The notes under the pieces: generated by a model
Told to the model about the DNA's origin: nothing
What the model saw: the letters and a program-made list of their open reading frames with translations, nothing else
Databases searched by the model: none
Shown here: positions 24,268 through 35,864 of the stretch, piece by piece
How the letters are laid out: each line of letters begins with the position of its first letter
How positions within the stretch are numbered: the stretch's first letter is position 1
Origin: Ilyonectria destructans
Taxonomy: Eukaryota; Ascomycota; Sordariomycetes; Hypocreales; Nectriaceae
Assembly (NCBI GenBank): GCA_020740775.1
Contig: JAHEWK010000005.1
Location: 930,001 to 994,000, forward strand
DNA: 64,000 nucleotides
Reading direction: 5' to 3'
Translations under genes and position numbers: made by a program

Positions 24268-24752
24268 ATGAAAATGAGCGTCCTTATGCTCCAGTATGGG
24301 GAGTTCAAAGAGATCCGGTATGCTTTTAATTTCTATTGGAATTATTTGAGATTGATTATTATAGACACCAACTGCGGTTTCCTCAGAGAGTCGAGAAATT
24401 CCAGTCCCATCTTAGCATTGATAGTCCCTGGCACTTCAACATTAGAAACCGTATCGGACTCGCTACATTGCTCACCCGTATTATTTCTGGCCTGTTTATC
24501 CTCTATAACGCCTTTCTAATTTATTGGCATGATCTGCGACCGGTAGGCAATCTTGCCTGCAGGGCCGCAGGATTAATGGCAGGATTGTTCATCTGGCGAC
24601 GTGGCATCAGACTCTCGAATCTGCACGCGCGCATTCTCGCCATAGAGAGAATGATCCTAACAAACGAACCGAGATATCAGGAAGGAAACATTGCGGAATT
24701 GGCAGAACAGGTCAGCACAGAATGGGCCGCCATTAAATGGTGGTGGTGGTAG
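24268..24752 (+). CDS. Small predicted membrane protein, unknown
   Basis: Two exons (24268-24317 and 24365-24752), joined by a 47-bp GT-AG intron, read 145 residues in phase. I do not recognise the family. There are one or two hydrophobic segments (ATLLTRIISGLFILYNAFLI and a second around AGLMAGLFIW), flanked by basic and acidic helices. The C-terminus is four Trp codons in a row before the stop. Support is the clean intron, frame continuity and protein-like composition. Against it are its small size, the lack of a known homologue and its position only 178 bp from the Dug2 stop. An ATG two codons downstream of the chosen one is equally possible. Confidence 0.5.
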
Positions 24753-24930
24753 ATATGGGATGGGGTTGGGGGGATGGATGGCGAGGAACCTGAACCCTGC
24801 AATGTACCTCTATAATGCTTGTATTCAACCAAGTCGAACACCCGGGTATCTCTCCCTCTAATCACACACCTTCTGCTCACTTTTACAACTATCCTCATCG
24901 ACTTACGCCAACACTCACCATTTCATCCCC

Positions 24931-27682
24931 TCACAGCCGAGAAAACACCTTGGCAAAAATCTCCCTCGCCTTCAACAGGTTGATCAAGCACATCCGCTCA
25001 TTGTCCAAATGCGCCGCGTCGCTCGACTGCCCGCACGGCAGATGCGCCGCCGGTGCCCCAAACTCCTTCTCTAAGAACCGGATCGCCGGGATCGAACCGC
25101 CCTCGCGGATGAACAATGGCTTTCGGGGCTTGCCCCCCTTGGGCTGCACCCGAGCTTGGCCTTCCTCCGAATCATCCTCCGAGGACTCGTCTGTCGTGGT
25201 GCCCGAAGCTTGAAACCGCTCTTCCCACACTTCTAGAATTGCCTCCTCCAGAGTGCGGAAGATGGCGTTGCTGGGGTCGCCTAGCCATGGCTCGGCCTTG
25301 TTGTCGATTGAGATGCTCAGTCGGTTTTGCGACTCGAGCACTCCAAACTCCTCCCGCAGGAACTTGGTGAGCGACTCTGCTACAGTGTCCACCTCTTGTC
25401 CAGGCACCAGTCGCAAACTGATGTGCGAGCTGGCATGGCTGCTGACCAGACTGCCGTCGGGACCCGACACCTTGTATCGATGCAGCGTCAGGTTGGGCTC
25501 TCGCCATCGTGCCATAAGCGACTGCTTGAGTCTGTCTTCAGGACCAGCCTCGGGCTTCTTGCGGATCAGTATCGACGCAATGTCGTCGTATCGCGCTTCT
25601 TCTTCCGGAGTGATGGCGAGGATGCCATCGTAGAACCCGGGGATCTGCACCCTGTTGCCAGGACCCTTGAGCTTGGACAAGACCTGCGTGAGGTCGGAAA
25701 GAGGCTCGTTCATCATGTACGAACCGTCCACGCCAGAGTGGATATCAGGACGAGGCGCATCGACGCAGATGGTCGTGTGAAGTACACCTCGGAGACCATA
25801 CGTTAGACAGGGCACCTCGTTGTCCAACCAGTAACTGTTGGCCAGCAAGATATAATCCACATCGCCAATCAGCTCCTTGTTATTCTTCACAGCCTCCTCA
25901 AAACCCAGCGATCCAAACTCCTCCTCGCCTTCAATCAGAAAGATGATGTCGTTTTCCAACTTCTGCGCCTGCATCAAGTCCGTGACGGCATAGAGAGCGG
26001 CGATGATGGGGCCCTTGTTGTCGCTGACACCTCGACCATACAGGTATCCGTTAGTGCCCTGCATGGTAAAAGGGTCCGACGACCACTTCCCCTTCCTGCT
26101 GTCGGCAGCCACCACATCGTAGTGTCCGTAGAACAGGATCCGCTTCCGTGTCTCGGCAGCCTCCTTCTTGGCCGAGAACTTGGCGTACACGACCGGGTTG
26201 TGGGGCTTTTCGGTACTGAGCATCTCCACATGGCCTCCAAGGCGCTTGAAGAGAGATCCCAGGAACGTAGCTCCCTTGCGGCAATCCTCGGAAAACTCGG
26301 GCCGCGAGGAGACGGTCTTGTACGAGATGAAATCCCTCAGTGTCGAGAGCAGCAGATTCTCCGAGTTTTGGACCGTCTCCTTTTTGGAGCAAGCATCCTC
26401 CTTGATAGTCCAGATAGAAATGTTGTCATCGTTGGAACCGGTGATGTAGAACTGCTTGTTTTTGTAAGTGGTGGCAGCCGAGGACAGGATCTTGCCCTGG
26501 TGAGCTTGCCACCTAGATAGGCACTGGTACTTTTGCGTGACGTTGTTTGACGAGACGTGCTGGTACTTGCCGTAGTGCGCTGTGCTGTATTTCTACGTCG
26601 ATGTTAGTTGGAGTGGACCCTGGGAGTGAAATACTTACACTAGCCCAGCCATTGCCTGCAGCGGTCCAGAGATATCCCCAGCTCATTTGGAGCGACATGA
26701 TATCGCAGTCATGGGCTCTGATGACCCGCAGTCGCTGTGCTGTATCGAGATCCCATAGCTCGACGATGCCATCGAGCTTGCCGGCATATAGGAAAGATCC
26801 ATCGAGTGCCAGGGATAGGACGGATTCGGCGTCATCTGTTCCTAGCGTCATGATCTCCTGGATGCCGCCAGCGTTGTCGTCTTCTTCGCTGGCATGGCCC
26901 AAACTCCACACCTTGATGGTTCCATCGCCGGCACCCGATATCAGCACGTCATCGTCCGCCTCGACCTCGACAGTGGGGCCCTTGGCCACGAGCATGCAGT
27001 AGACATATCCGAAGTGGGCAAAGTTGCGGACCGAGCCGGGGTGCATCTCGAGGACGGTCTGGGCCTTGGGGATGAGGCCCCAGCGGTCATCGTTGCGCCT
27101 GGGCGTGCTGTCGCCGCCGGCCGCCTTGGAGTCGAAGAAGCGGTGGTTCCGGCGGTCCGGGTGCTGCTGCGAGTCGGTCGCGACGCGGGCGCTGGCGTCC
27201 TTGAGGCCGGCCCACTGGATGGTGGCGTTCTGGGCGCCAAAGTACAGCGTCTCGTGCTGCGGGCTGTAGGCGGTGCAGAAGATGTCGCCGACGTCGTAGG
27301 AGCCGTAGATCTCGTACAGGCGGGTCAGGGTTCGCGGGTCCCAGACATTGACGATGGCGTCGCCGGCGCTGGAGAAGAGCAGCGAGGCGTCGGGCGAGAG
27401 AGACAGCGACAGAACGCTGCGCTTGTGGGCTTGGATGCGGTGGACCTGGTGGAATGTATCCAGGGACCAGGCCACGATCTCGCCGTCCTGGGTGCCCGCA
27501 TAGATGGTCTCGTGCTGTGGGCTCACGGCGAGGGCCAGCACGGTACTGGTGTGGTTGAGACTGTGGACGAGATCGGGGAGGGTCGCTGAGTCGTCGGCGA
27601 GCTCGAGCGGGCTGAGGATGGGCGACGAGGGAGCGGGCGACATGGTCGGCGAGACGACGCGCGAGGCCGCACGAGAGGGCAT
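24931..27682 (-). CDS. dug2: Dug2-like glutathione degradosome subunit (WD40 plus M20 peptidase)
   Basis: Two exons (27682-26639, 26592-24931; 46-bp intron) encode 901 residues. The N-terminal half is a WD40 propeller (GTQDGEIVAWSL, SAGDAIVNVWD, SGAGDGTIKVWSL and others), ending in a repeat across the intron (TGSNDDNISIWTI). The C-terminal half is an M20 metallopeptidase fold: HYD (His505, Asp507), GVSDNKG (Asp539), EGEEEFGS, DIHSGVDGS and a late AAHLDNE. This fusion is diagnostic of Dug2, which with the amidotransferase Dug3 cleaves the gamma-glutamyl bond of cytosolic glutathione; Dug3 is thought to supply the catalysis. One M20 metal ligand appears lost: where carnosinase-like enzymes have SDNYWL this protein reads ANSYWL. 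The start Met at 27682 opens a low-complexity Ser/Pro lead before the first WD repeat. Confidence 0.92.
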
Positions 27683-29685
27683 CTTGGCGGTGACTAGAGC
27701 TGGTAGTGCTGGTCAGCCTGGGATGATGCTGTGGTGGCGGATCACGAATGGCGGAGGTTCGGAGACGGGACAGACGAGGACAGACGAGGATGAAACGAGC
27801 AAACACCAGAAACGGACAGCACCAAAAGACATACACACTTCTCTACTCTACTGCAGAGTAGGAGACGAAACGAGGTGCTAGCAGCAGCAACCACAGCGAT
27901 GGTGGTCAAGGCAAAAGTGAAGGCCCTAGCCGAGTCACGAATGCGCCGAGGCCGGGGACAGCGGTGTCAATGCGATGACGCGATATTGAGGGGTGTGTTG
28001 CCCTTCTCTTTTGGGGGAGGAGTGAGAATTCCAGGATCAAGAAGCAATGACCAAGACGTTCCAGCCCTGCAACCGCATTATGCCGCTTTGGCGAGATACG
28101 GCGCAATCGTCAACACGCACGATAGACCGCTGAGTTGATGGAAAACTGTCCATGTCAACTGGCGGTGCGCCACACTTGCGCCTAGCCTCGTGTGAATGAG
28201 GGGAAGCTTTGCCGGTGGGATGCCCCTCATTGGGAGAGCTCCAGGGGAGCTTCAGCCTCGTTGAGGCACCAGCCACTTCCGGTTGGGGCAAAAGAGCACT
28301 AGCTCAAGCGGCAGTTCAGCATCGATAAAGGGAAACACGAAAGATGACTTGTTGACTCGAGTTGGGGAGGAATTCGGATCAAAGGAGTCGAAATATTCTC
28401 GGTTGACTACACGGAAAACGACAGCTGGCCAAAACACAAGAACGTGAAGTGCCAATTGACGAAAGTGAGTCACTGACTGTAAGGGACACGGCACAGAACG
28501 CCACCTCGAGATAGGGAAAAAGAGACCGGGACGTGGAAATGGCACAGAACCAAGAACACATTGCGTTTCTGGAAGCACTACAGCACTATAGAGTACTTCA
28601 CTTCATCGCCCTAGAACCATGAAATATGGGAATCAGAAACTGGAAATCAACCTCACCTATCGGCTTGACGCCGTCCTGCTGAACAATCTCACTCTGTCGA
28701 ATCTTGTCGCATCCCCGACATCCCCCAGTCGGGTCGCCGGCGTCGGCCATCATCTTGAGCGAGCGATGGGGCCGTGACGAGCAAAAATATGCTTCAACGA
28801 GGAACGTCAATTCTGTAAGAAGAAGAAACGACGGAAAATAAACAGGAAAAAGATGGATGGGGGTGGAAGACTGCAGCCAGCATCTGTGCTCCGTATGTAC
28901 TTCGACGTGGACACGCTTTGTTCCCGTGCCCGACTGCCACGCGTTGTGTCCGCCGACTGCCGGAGCCAAGCAAATGATGGACGAGGTGTAGATTGTGATG
29001 TGTAACTGAAACACGGGATTCTAGACGGATCCAATTGAGCAGAACAGCCAAAAGGGGAGCACGGGGAGTAATAAATACAATGACCTCGACCAACTAAATC
29101 CTCTCCCTGCGTGTCGCTTTCGAGGTGAGAAAAGACGCCATAGCGGTTTGCGCAGTGGCTGGCCTGTTCCACCCCCGGCACACCGACGTTTATTCCCTGC
29201 CTCAGATCCCCCTGGGCGCTGCACATTCACCGCATCGGGCTGGGGACCAGGGGCGAGCCCTTTCGTTGGGATTCGGGGACCTGGGCGGCACGAGACGCCG
29301 AGGCTGGTGGGCGGAGCATTTTGGGGCGACTTTGGGCGGTTAGATACATCACCACGTTGCTCGCTGCGGAAGTAATTGAGGGTTTTGCCATTGAGACAGC
29401 AAAAAGCAATAATTGATGACGGCATTTGAGGCATCTTTGCGGCACTGGTGAGAGGTTCGTTGGTGGTGAGAGGTAGCACCATCTACACCACTTTCTGGGG
29501 ATCCTTGAAGATCGGAATCTGCCATCATGACGTTTTCTATTGTTTTTATTGAAGTTTACTATCCAAACCCACCACCTAGACTTCTACTATTTCTTTCCGG
29601 TTTAACCTTTACTATCGCTCATTGACAGCCACCGGCGCATTCGCCGCTAATTTGCCAACACTCCGATCTCAGATTCCGGCATTTC
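27683..29685. other. Intergenic, no gene seen
   Basis: Two kb upstream of Dug2. ORFs of 100-150 codons exist on both strands but lack domains, intron continuity or plausible starts. I searched the minus strand here for the missing second half of the amidoligase relic (a CGLHVHV-like motif) and found none. Confidence 0.5.
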
Positions 29686-30195
29686 TCAAACCACCAACAT
29701 CCCTTCATGGCCCATTTCGCTTCCAAGATTCTTTGGGCGATCCCCTAGACTAACTAAACTGAATCGAATTGCGACACATGAATTAACCCTGCATCGAAAG
29801 TTAGCAGTCACAAGGCTCAGGACTACCTTGATCATGTTGAATGCCTCATCGAAGGCATATGAAGCTGGCGACGTCAATTCCACATCCTTCCAAGCGTATC
29901 CGCTCCCTTCCTTGTCATCAACATCGATTGACTCATCGGACGTGACTGCCCACATGTGCAGTTTGCTCACGTCTCGTTCCTCTGAGTCACTCGGAACATA
30001 TGTCTCGATTCCATACCCTTGGAGAAGGGTTGAAACCTTCAGAAGAATATCATCTCCACCGTCGGACTGAGGTGGTAGATGTCCATCAATCTCCAAGTCA
30101 GGGTCCCGTCCAGAATACACACCGATCATGAACTCGATCGCGACACCAAAACTCACACGAGGTGGACATACTGTGTTCTCCGCGTCCTTTTTCAT
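29686..30195 (-). pseudogene. Truncated amidoligase-family remnant
   Basis: About 170 codons read like the N-terminal third of a fungal putative amidoligase (COOH-NH2 ligase type). The opening strand VSFGVAIEFMIGV matches the family's FGVEIEF motif with the first Glu replaced by Ala. A TSDESI segment and the block around ELTSPASYAFDEAFNMIKVV follow, then FRCRVNSC. Family members continue with a His-containing SCGLHVHV motif. Here the frame runs instead into unrelated sequence and stops at 29686, with no good splice donor and no matching exon downstream. Family assignment is from motif recognition only. I call it a decayed fragment, although an unrecognised short gene is possible. The frame is open upstream of the Met at 30195, so the true 5' limit is unclear. 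Confidence 0.45.
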
Positions 30196-33100
30196 CTGAG
30201 TGTCAAACTCCCTGGCTTGAAGTTTATCCGAATCACCCCGGTACCACAGATGAGTCGATCTTCCACGGGTCATTCCGTGAGACCAGAAGCTGTGCTGAAG
30301 AACACCATGGTTCTCCATATTGATGATGTGAATAAGAGGTGTCAAACTCTGTTGCTGGAAGAGGACGAAGTAGTAGTGTAGAGGCGCCCCGTCGGCAATC
30401 ATGCCGAACTTCGCCTTGTCCCTGGGTCGAGTGTCCTAGCCATGCACGATGGCAACTGTGGGTGGCGCACCGAATAGATCGGCCCAACTGTGGGATCGCG
30501 GAGTACCGCAGCTTCTTTGACCAAGGAGAAGAGAGAGCACTTGGCGCGGCTATCGCAGTCGAGGAGGGCATAAAAGCCGACCATAGGCGATACGGTACGT
30601 AAGTGGAAAGCGGCCGTTCGGAGGCATCTTCTGAGTAGCCTCAGCAGACAACAAACTCCTTGTCTTTCTTGTCTTCTTCTAACCCTCCCGATTGAAGAGT
30701 CTCTCTTTGAGCTGTGATGTTGAGGTTGCTTTAAAGCCCCTGGAATCCTTGGGGAGCGTGGTAGCTTTCCCCAGGATGTCATTAGTTCAAAGAACCGAAT
30801 GCGATAATATATAAAAGTGTGAGAGCACATGTTTTCCGACCGTGGTGATTTCGTGCCGAAGAAGATATTAGCCGGAAGATGCAGATTTGGCTCGTCCAGT
30901 TCGGATATTATGGCGGCGCGATCCACCGAGAGGACCGTGAGGGACGATACAGTTATTGTTGGCTCTGTCGAGTTCGACCATATCGATCGGCGGCCCCCAC
31001 AAATTCCCTCGGCCGAGATGTTGTTTACTTCCATGGGTGGGGCGTTGTTGATTCCCGCCATTTGGTTGTTAGGTGAATTGGTCTGGGTATAAGGCCTTGT
31101 CGTCCTTCACACACTCGTAGTGCTTAGCTAGGGTGGTTCCTATATCTGAGTCGGGAGCCGCGTGTCACGTTCGAGGCCTAGATTGCGCGAGTTGAACATG
31201 GCCTGGCAACGAGGAATGTTTTAGAACTTGCTTCGGAGTGCACTTTTGTGTTCCAACACCCGAGGCCGTTTTATGTGCGGCCTGCGACGGAAGAGTCTGG
31301 ATTGTGTATTGTATATTGTTGGATCGCAACAGTCGTCAATCGAGGAGGAAGAGAACGGCGAACTCGTGCATGATACGGATGCGGATGTCGGCGTATTCTG
31401 AGTCCAAGACGAAAACGTCTATGAAGACACATGGCTGGTGATTGGAACATGTGCCCACATCCCAAGAATGAGACGCCCATGAGCTGACACGAATTGGGAA
31501 TTGGAATTTGTGCTTGTTCCCATTCAAACTTGAAGTGTTCAATGGCTGTCATAACAGATGTTGGCTGGCGGGTCCTTCGGTACGCGTGGAATGTGGCTCA
31601 GCCCCGGTGCCAGAGCGTCAACTCCATTCATCGAGGTGAGTGGTGACGGACAGTTGATGCTGGTTCTGAAAGAAGGGAGGTCAACAGGTTTGACCGGAAG
31701 CCGAAGGTGATTTGGGTTGTGATCCGATGAACTCAACAGCCTCGGGTTTTCTTGGTTATCGATGTTAAATTCGGTCCACTTGAGAGTACTCGATCGCGGA
31801 CGTGACAATCCCCAACGGCACGACGCTCCGAGCATACTCTTGCGTCACAACACCATCCGTCCTTGGTGTGAGGCGACGTGTGGGGCGACACTGCGCCAGG
31901 GCTGGTTGGCGCCACTGGCCATGATCGGGCTCAAACAGATGGTAGGTGTATGTGGTAATCTGTGGAACAGAATTCCCCCCCTGCAGTAGAAGTCTTTCCT
32001 TCCAGACCGCAGCTCTTTGCAAGAGGAGAAACGAGGAGGCTGCGATGTCCCGTGAATGGCAGGCCGTCGGGGTGAACCAGTCCATTCTGAGTGTTGTCTT
32101 GACATGATCCCCATTGCTGGAGGGATTAGGTGGACGTCGACGATGTTGTGTCTGCCACAGCCGGCGAGCTTGGCCGGAGCGATTTCAGACTGAGTTTGGT
32201 GTTTCAGTCGCCATCGAGAACTTGTTCTTCGCGGTGCTAGGTAGAAGTTGCACTGGCACTGATCTCTGGAGGGACAACGGACGAGCCAGAAAGTGTTTCG
32301 TCCGGTTGACAGGCGAGGACAGCGGCCCATACTGCTCCCCGTCCGTGGACTCTCGAAGAGAAGAGGACAGCAGCCCGTTCTGTTCTCCATCCATGGGGAC
32401 TCGAAAAGGCAAGGACCGCGGCTTGTATCGGTGGAGGATCCCTACACTTTCGCAAGCGGCGGGAGTTTGGCGTTTTCCGTCGAGGCGCTCTCGAAAAGGG
32501 AAGGACAGCGGCCCATACTGCTCTCCATCCGTGGACTCCGGAAAAGATAGATCAGTTTCCATAGCCATCCCCGTCCATGGACTCGAAGGACGGCGGCCAG
32601 CTCGATCCTCTCTTCTTGGGCTCACGACGAGGAAGAAGACTGCGACAGGCATCATGGCGAGAGACGGTCGTAAGGCCGCGGAGCTGGCCCAGGTATATAT
32701 AACAAAAAGAAAAAAGAAACCAAAATAATGGTATTCGCAAATGTCGCCATACCAAGACGACGAGTTCAGTCGGTGACCGCCCGAAACGTCGCCGCAGAGT
32801 GCGTCCTGATAGACATCGTCGACAATGACAGGCCGACTGCCCGACGGCGGAGAGTACACTCCCGTCAGATCCTGAGATCACATACCCATTCTTTGGCAGG
32901 GAGTACGAGGAGCCAGCGACGCATTCAGGGCGGCATCAAAGCAGTGGACGGGTCGACCGAGCGCTGCAAAGGATCCCGAGAGCTGTAAAGGATCCTCCAC
33001 CGGCGGTTGGGAAGCATTGGAAAAGTCTGCTAGATGCGAGTCAGAAACGAGCCAAGTTGATATGTGGGTGCGAAAACCGGTGGACTTACCTTTCCCAGTT

Positions 33101-34221
33101 CCTCATGGACCAGCGGCAGAGGACCCGAGCATAGTCCCGGGGCTGTGAGGCCACGCCGGGACTGGCGTGGACAGCGTCTTCGGGAGGTTCAGAGGTGGTT
33201 ATATATAAGTGAGATGAAGGAGAGAGAAGGGAGAGAGGAGCAATGAGAGGGACGCAAGGGATATATAGATTTCCATTAGGGCTGCTTCCCTAGACAACAC
33301 GTGAAGGGCTGGCAGGCAGCACAACCGCCGCCTCAAGCTCAATCCAGATTCAATACCAAAATGGCCACAGGGGGAGCCCCCAGCGTTTGACTCTCATCTG
33401 TCGAAGCTACGAGTAATGCTGTGTAACGGTGTAACGGTTACACCCTCCACTTGTCATACCCAAGACCACAGCTTAGCCAGTAAGACAAGACGGCCACGGC
33501 ACAGGCAGTCACCAGTTGACGTCAAGACTGACCGACGGTACGAAAACTCCCGAAGCGCGACGGTGTCAGTGGTTAAAATGGCGGATAACGGCTTCGTGCA
33601 ACGTCCGCAGCCCCTTAATTGTATCATCGATTCAGCGCGTGACTCACTTGTACCACCGGACGGATGAAAACATGTCAGTGCACAGAGCAGAATACTGGGA
33701 CTAGGCACGGGAACCGGACGGTACGAGAATGGCTAACGGAACGATGTATGTCTGAAGCGAATGATACGACGAGCTCAGAGACAACGGCAACTGAAAGTTT
33801 AGGCAGCGCCGAAGTGTGCAACATCGGGACGGCATACGGCGACTCGCAGTTACGAGACTCACCAACAAATTTTGCTCGCCAGAAGAGAGGAGTGAGAAGA
33901 AAGCCTCAGAAACACGTATCTAGTGTTCTGTAGTTGATTCATTGTGTACATGTCGAGAATGAGAGTGACATCGCTAGTTCATCCATCCTTCCATCCAAAA
34001 AAAAGTCCCGTAATTTCATCCATCATCCTGGTTGTATATATAATATTCCGACGGGCGCTAGAATCCCCTGTAAAAGCGCGATAAAGCAAGCGCTGTAGAC
34101 TCCCAACCATGAGAAATATGCCATTTCATCTTCTGCCATCTAGACCCAAACAATGGTCTTTCTAAATCGACTCACTCAATTGAGGAAACAAAAAACACCG
34201 AATATGATGGCCTAGATTGCT
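30196..34221. other. Gene-poor region with repeats
   Basis: Four kb without a supportable gene. Plus- and minus-strand ORFs of 200-224 codons around 30.4-31.1 and 32.1-32.9 kb show no domain. The second pair is created by the degenerate 48-bp repeat listed separately. Other details: a CT/GA-rich transcript-like segment at 33.2 kb, a palindromic GTGTAACGGTTACAC element near 33430, and a TATATATAA run at 34.03 kb downstream of the next gene. Confidence 0.45.
32315..32600. repeat. Degenerate ~48-bp tandem repeat
   Basis: At least four related units share a GGACAGCGGCCCATACTGCT core followed by CCATCCGTGGACTC and GAAAAGG-like spacers. Clear units are 32315-32361, 32362-32409 and 32493-32546, with a diverged unit to about 32600 and an interrupted one at 32410-32490. 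The first and the 32493 unit are nearly identical although 178 bp apart. The unit length is a multiple of three, which keeps long ORFs open on both strands. I see no evidence that either is a gene. Confidence 0.65.
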
Positions 34222-35864
34222 CTAGGCGAGAACCATGTCTCTCTCCTTCTTGCTCTTGAACAAGGCCTTGAGCATGTTGCTGCTCTGTCGGTGCGCCTTG
34301 GGCCGCATCACCACCGAGATGTCGTCATCGCCACGGCGGCTTCGTCCGTCCTCGATGGACTTCATCTCAACCTTTTCCCTCCTCTTGCTGGAGCGGTGGC
34401 TGCGACTGCTGCGCTCGCTGTCGGCGATGCTCTCATTATCACCGCGTCTACTTCCCCGGTCCGAGTCTTTGTCTCGGTCATCGCGGCTACTCCTGTGGCT
34501 GCGGTGGCTTCGACTGCTCTCGTGAGTCTTGCTAGTCTTGCTAGTCTTGTTAGTTTTGCTGGTTTTGCTGGTTCGAGTGCTTCGGAGAGACTTCATATCA
34601 TCGTCGTCTTTTCCGTACATCCCGATGGCCGTGGGTGTGATCAACTCGAAATCGGCACTCTCGGCCTCTCCTGGCACGATGCCTCTCCTCCAGGTCTCGA
34701 TGGAGCTCAGGTCGTCGTCGATGATGAGGGCCTCATCAACACCAGCGCTATACTCGCTCTGGGTTCTCATCGGGGCAGGGCGGTCCATAGGCACATTCTC
34801 ATAGGCCAAAGCCTCCCGGGCGGCGCGTTGCTCGTTGACCCTTTGGACAATCTTCCAGCCTCCGAAGCAGACAACGGTAACACCAACGGCGATGGTGGAG
34901 CCGATCAGGAACTGAGGCGACGCAAGCAGCGAGAAGACAGCAGGGGATGCGCTCTTCATCACGGCGAGGAATGCGGGGGACGTCTTCTTGACCAAGCTGG
35001 ACAGCTCGGCCAGAGAAAGGGCAACAGCAGCAGCAGCGTCGGGGTCCTTCTGAAGATGAGTGATGGTGGCAGTGGCCGAGTGGTGGACACACTTGGCCTC
35101 GTCAAGAAGGCCCTCCACACGGTGCACGAGGTCGGTCGCCTCCTTCTCTTCGCCGCGGGGGTCCAGGTCGGTTCGGTACTCCAGATCCGGGGGAATGTTG
35201 CCGTAGGCGAGGTCCATGTCGATCTCCTTGTGAGGCTTCCTCACGGAAAGCTCAGCGGCGGAGCGGGTTCGGGGGACCATGCCGCCGGGGTCGCGAGTGG
35301 ACATGGCCATGCTCCGCATCTCGGTATGGGTGAGGTCCCTCTTGGAGACGGCCATGGTCTCGGCGTAGGGCATCACGTAGGAGCGCGGCGGGGGCGCTCT
35401 GCTGGGGGTGACGCTGGAGACCTCGCTCAGCGTCTTGAGGTTGCCGGCGGTCAGGCGGCTTCGGGTGTCCCAGTCGCGGGAATCTCTCGTGTCGAGGCGG
35501 CGGGATTGAGTGCTGCGATGGCTGCGATGGCTGCGCTCGGAGCCGCGCTCGCTACCGGCGTCGTAGGAGCGTCGGCGGGCGTGTTGGTCGTAGTAGTATT
35601 GCTCGTCATCTTGGTAGTATCGTGGGGGTTCGGGGATGGCGCGCGAGTGATCAAAAGTCTGGGAGCGCTGGAGCTTCTCGGCCTTGATCTGGGATTTTTT
35701 CTCCTTGTAGTTGCCCTGGGCCTCCTTGAAGATGGAGAATAATTGCTTTCCCTGCAGAGAATTGATTAGCGCGGAACGAGGAGCGCAAGAACTGGCGAGC
35801 GACATACGGTCTTGATGATCTTGCCGGAGTTGTTGACGATGGTGATTGTCTGTTCGAGAGCCAT
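34222..35864 (-). CDS. Conserved fungal single-TM protein with basic RS-rich tail, unknown function
   Basis: Two exons (35864-35808, 35751-34222; 56-bp intron) give 528 residues. The 19-residue first exon reads MALEQTITIVNNSGKIIKT and is followed by a charged, coiled-coil-prone stretch (FKEAQGNYKEKKSQIKAEK). The middle is low-complexity (Arg/Ser/Tyr), then there is a helical block, and one transmembrane helix lies at about residues 299-320 (FLIGSTIAVGVTVVCFGGWK). The tail holds repeated SKT/THESSRSHRSHRSS tracts and ends in a basic segment. I recognise the N-terminus as a recurring one in filamentous-fungal hypothetical proteins but know no function. The 483-codon ORF on the opposite strand is a composition shadow. 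Confidence 0.82.

Noticed and set aside
28598..29014. 138-codon minus ORF with a CRGCDK motif and a possible donor at its end
   Set aside because: No downstream exon continues it and the motif resembles nothing specific.
32185..32859. 224-codon minus frame with STDGEQYGPLS repeats
   Set aside because: It exists because a 48-bp repeat keeps frames open on both strands; no domain and no splice or start support. Kept as a repeat only.
34291..35742. 483-codon open frame on the + strand
   Set aside because: It is antisense to the two-exon TM protein, with Val/Gly/Leu-rich composition typical of a shadow frame; no start context or domain.
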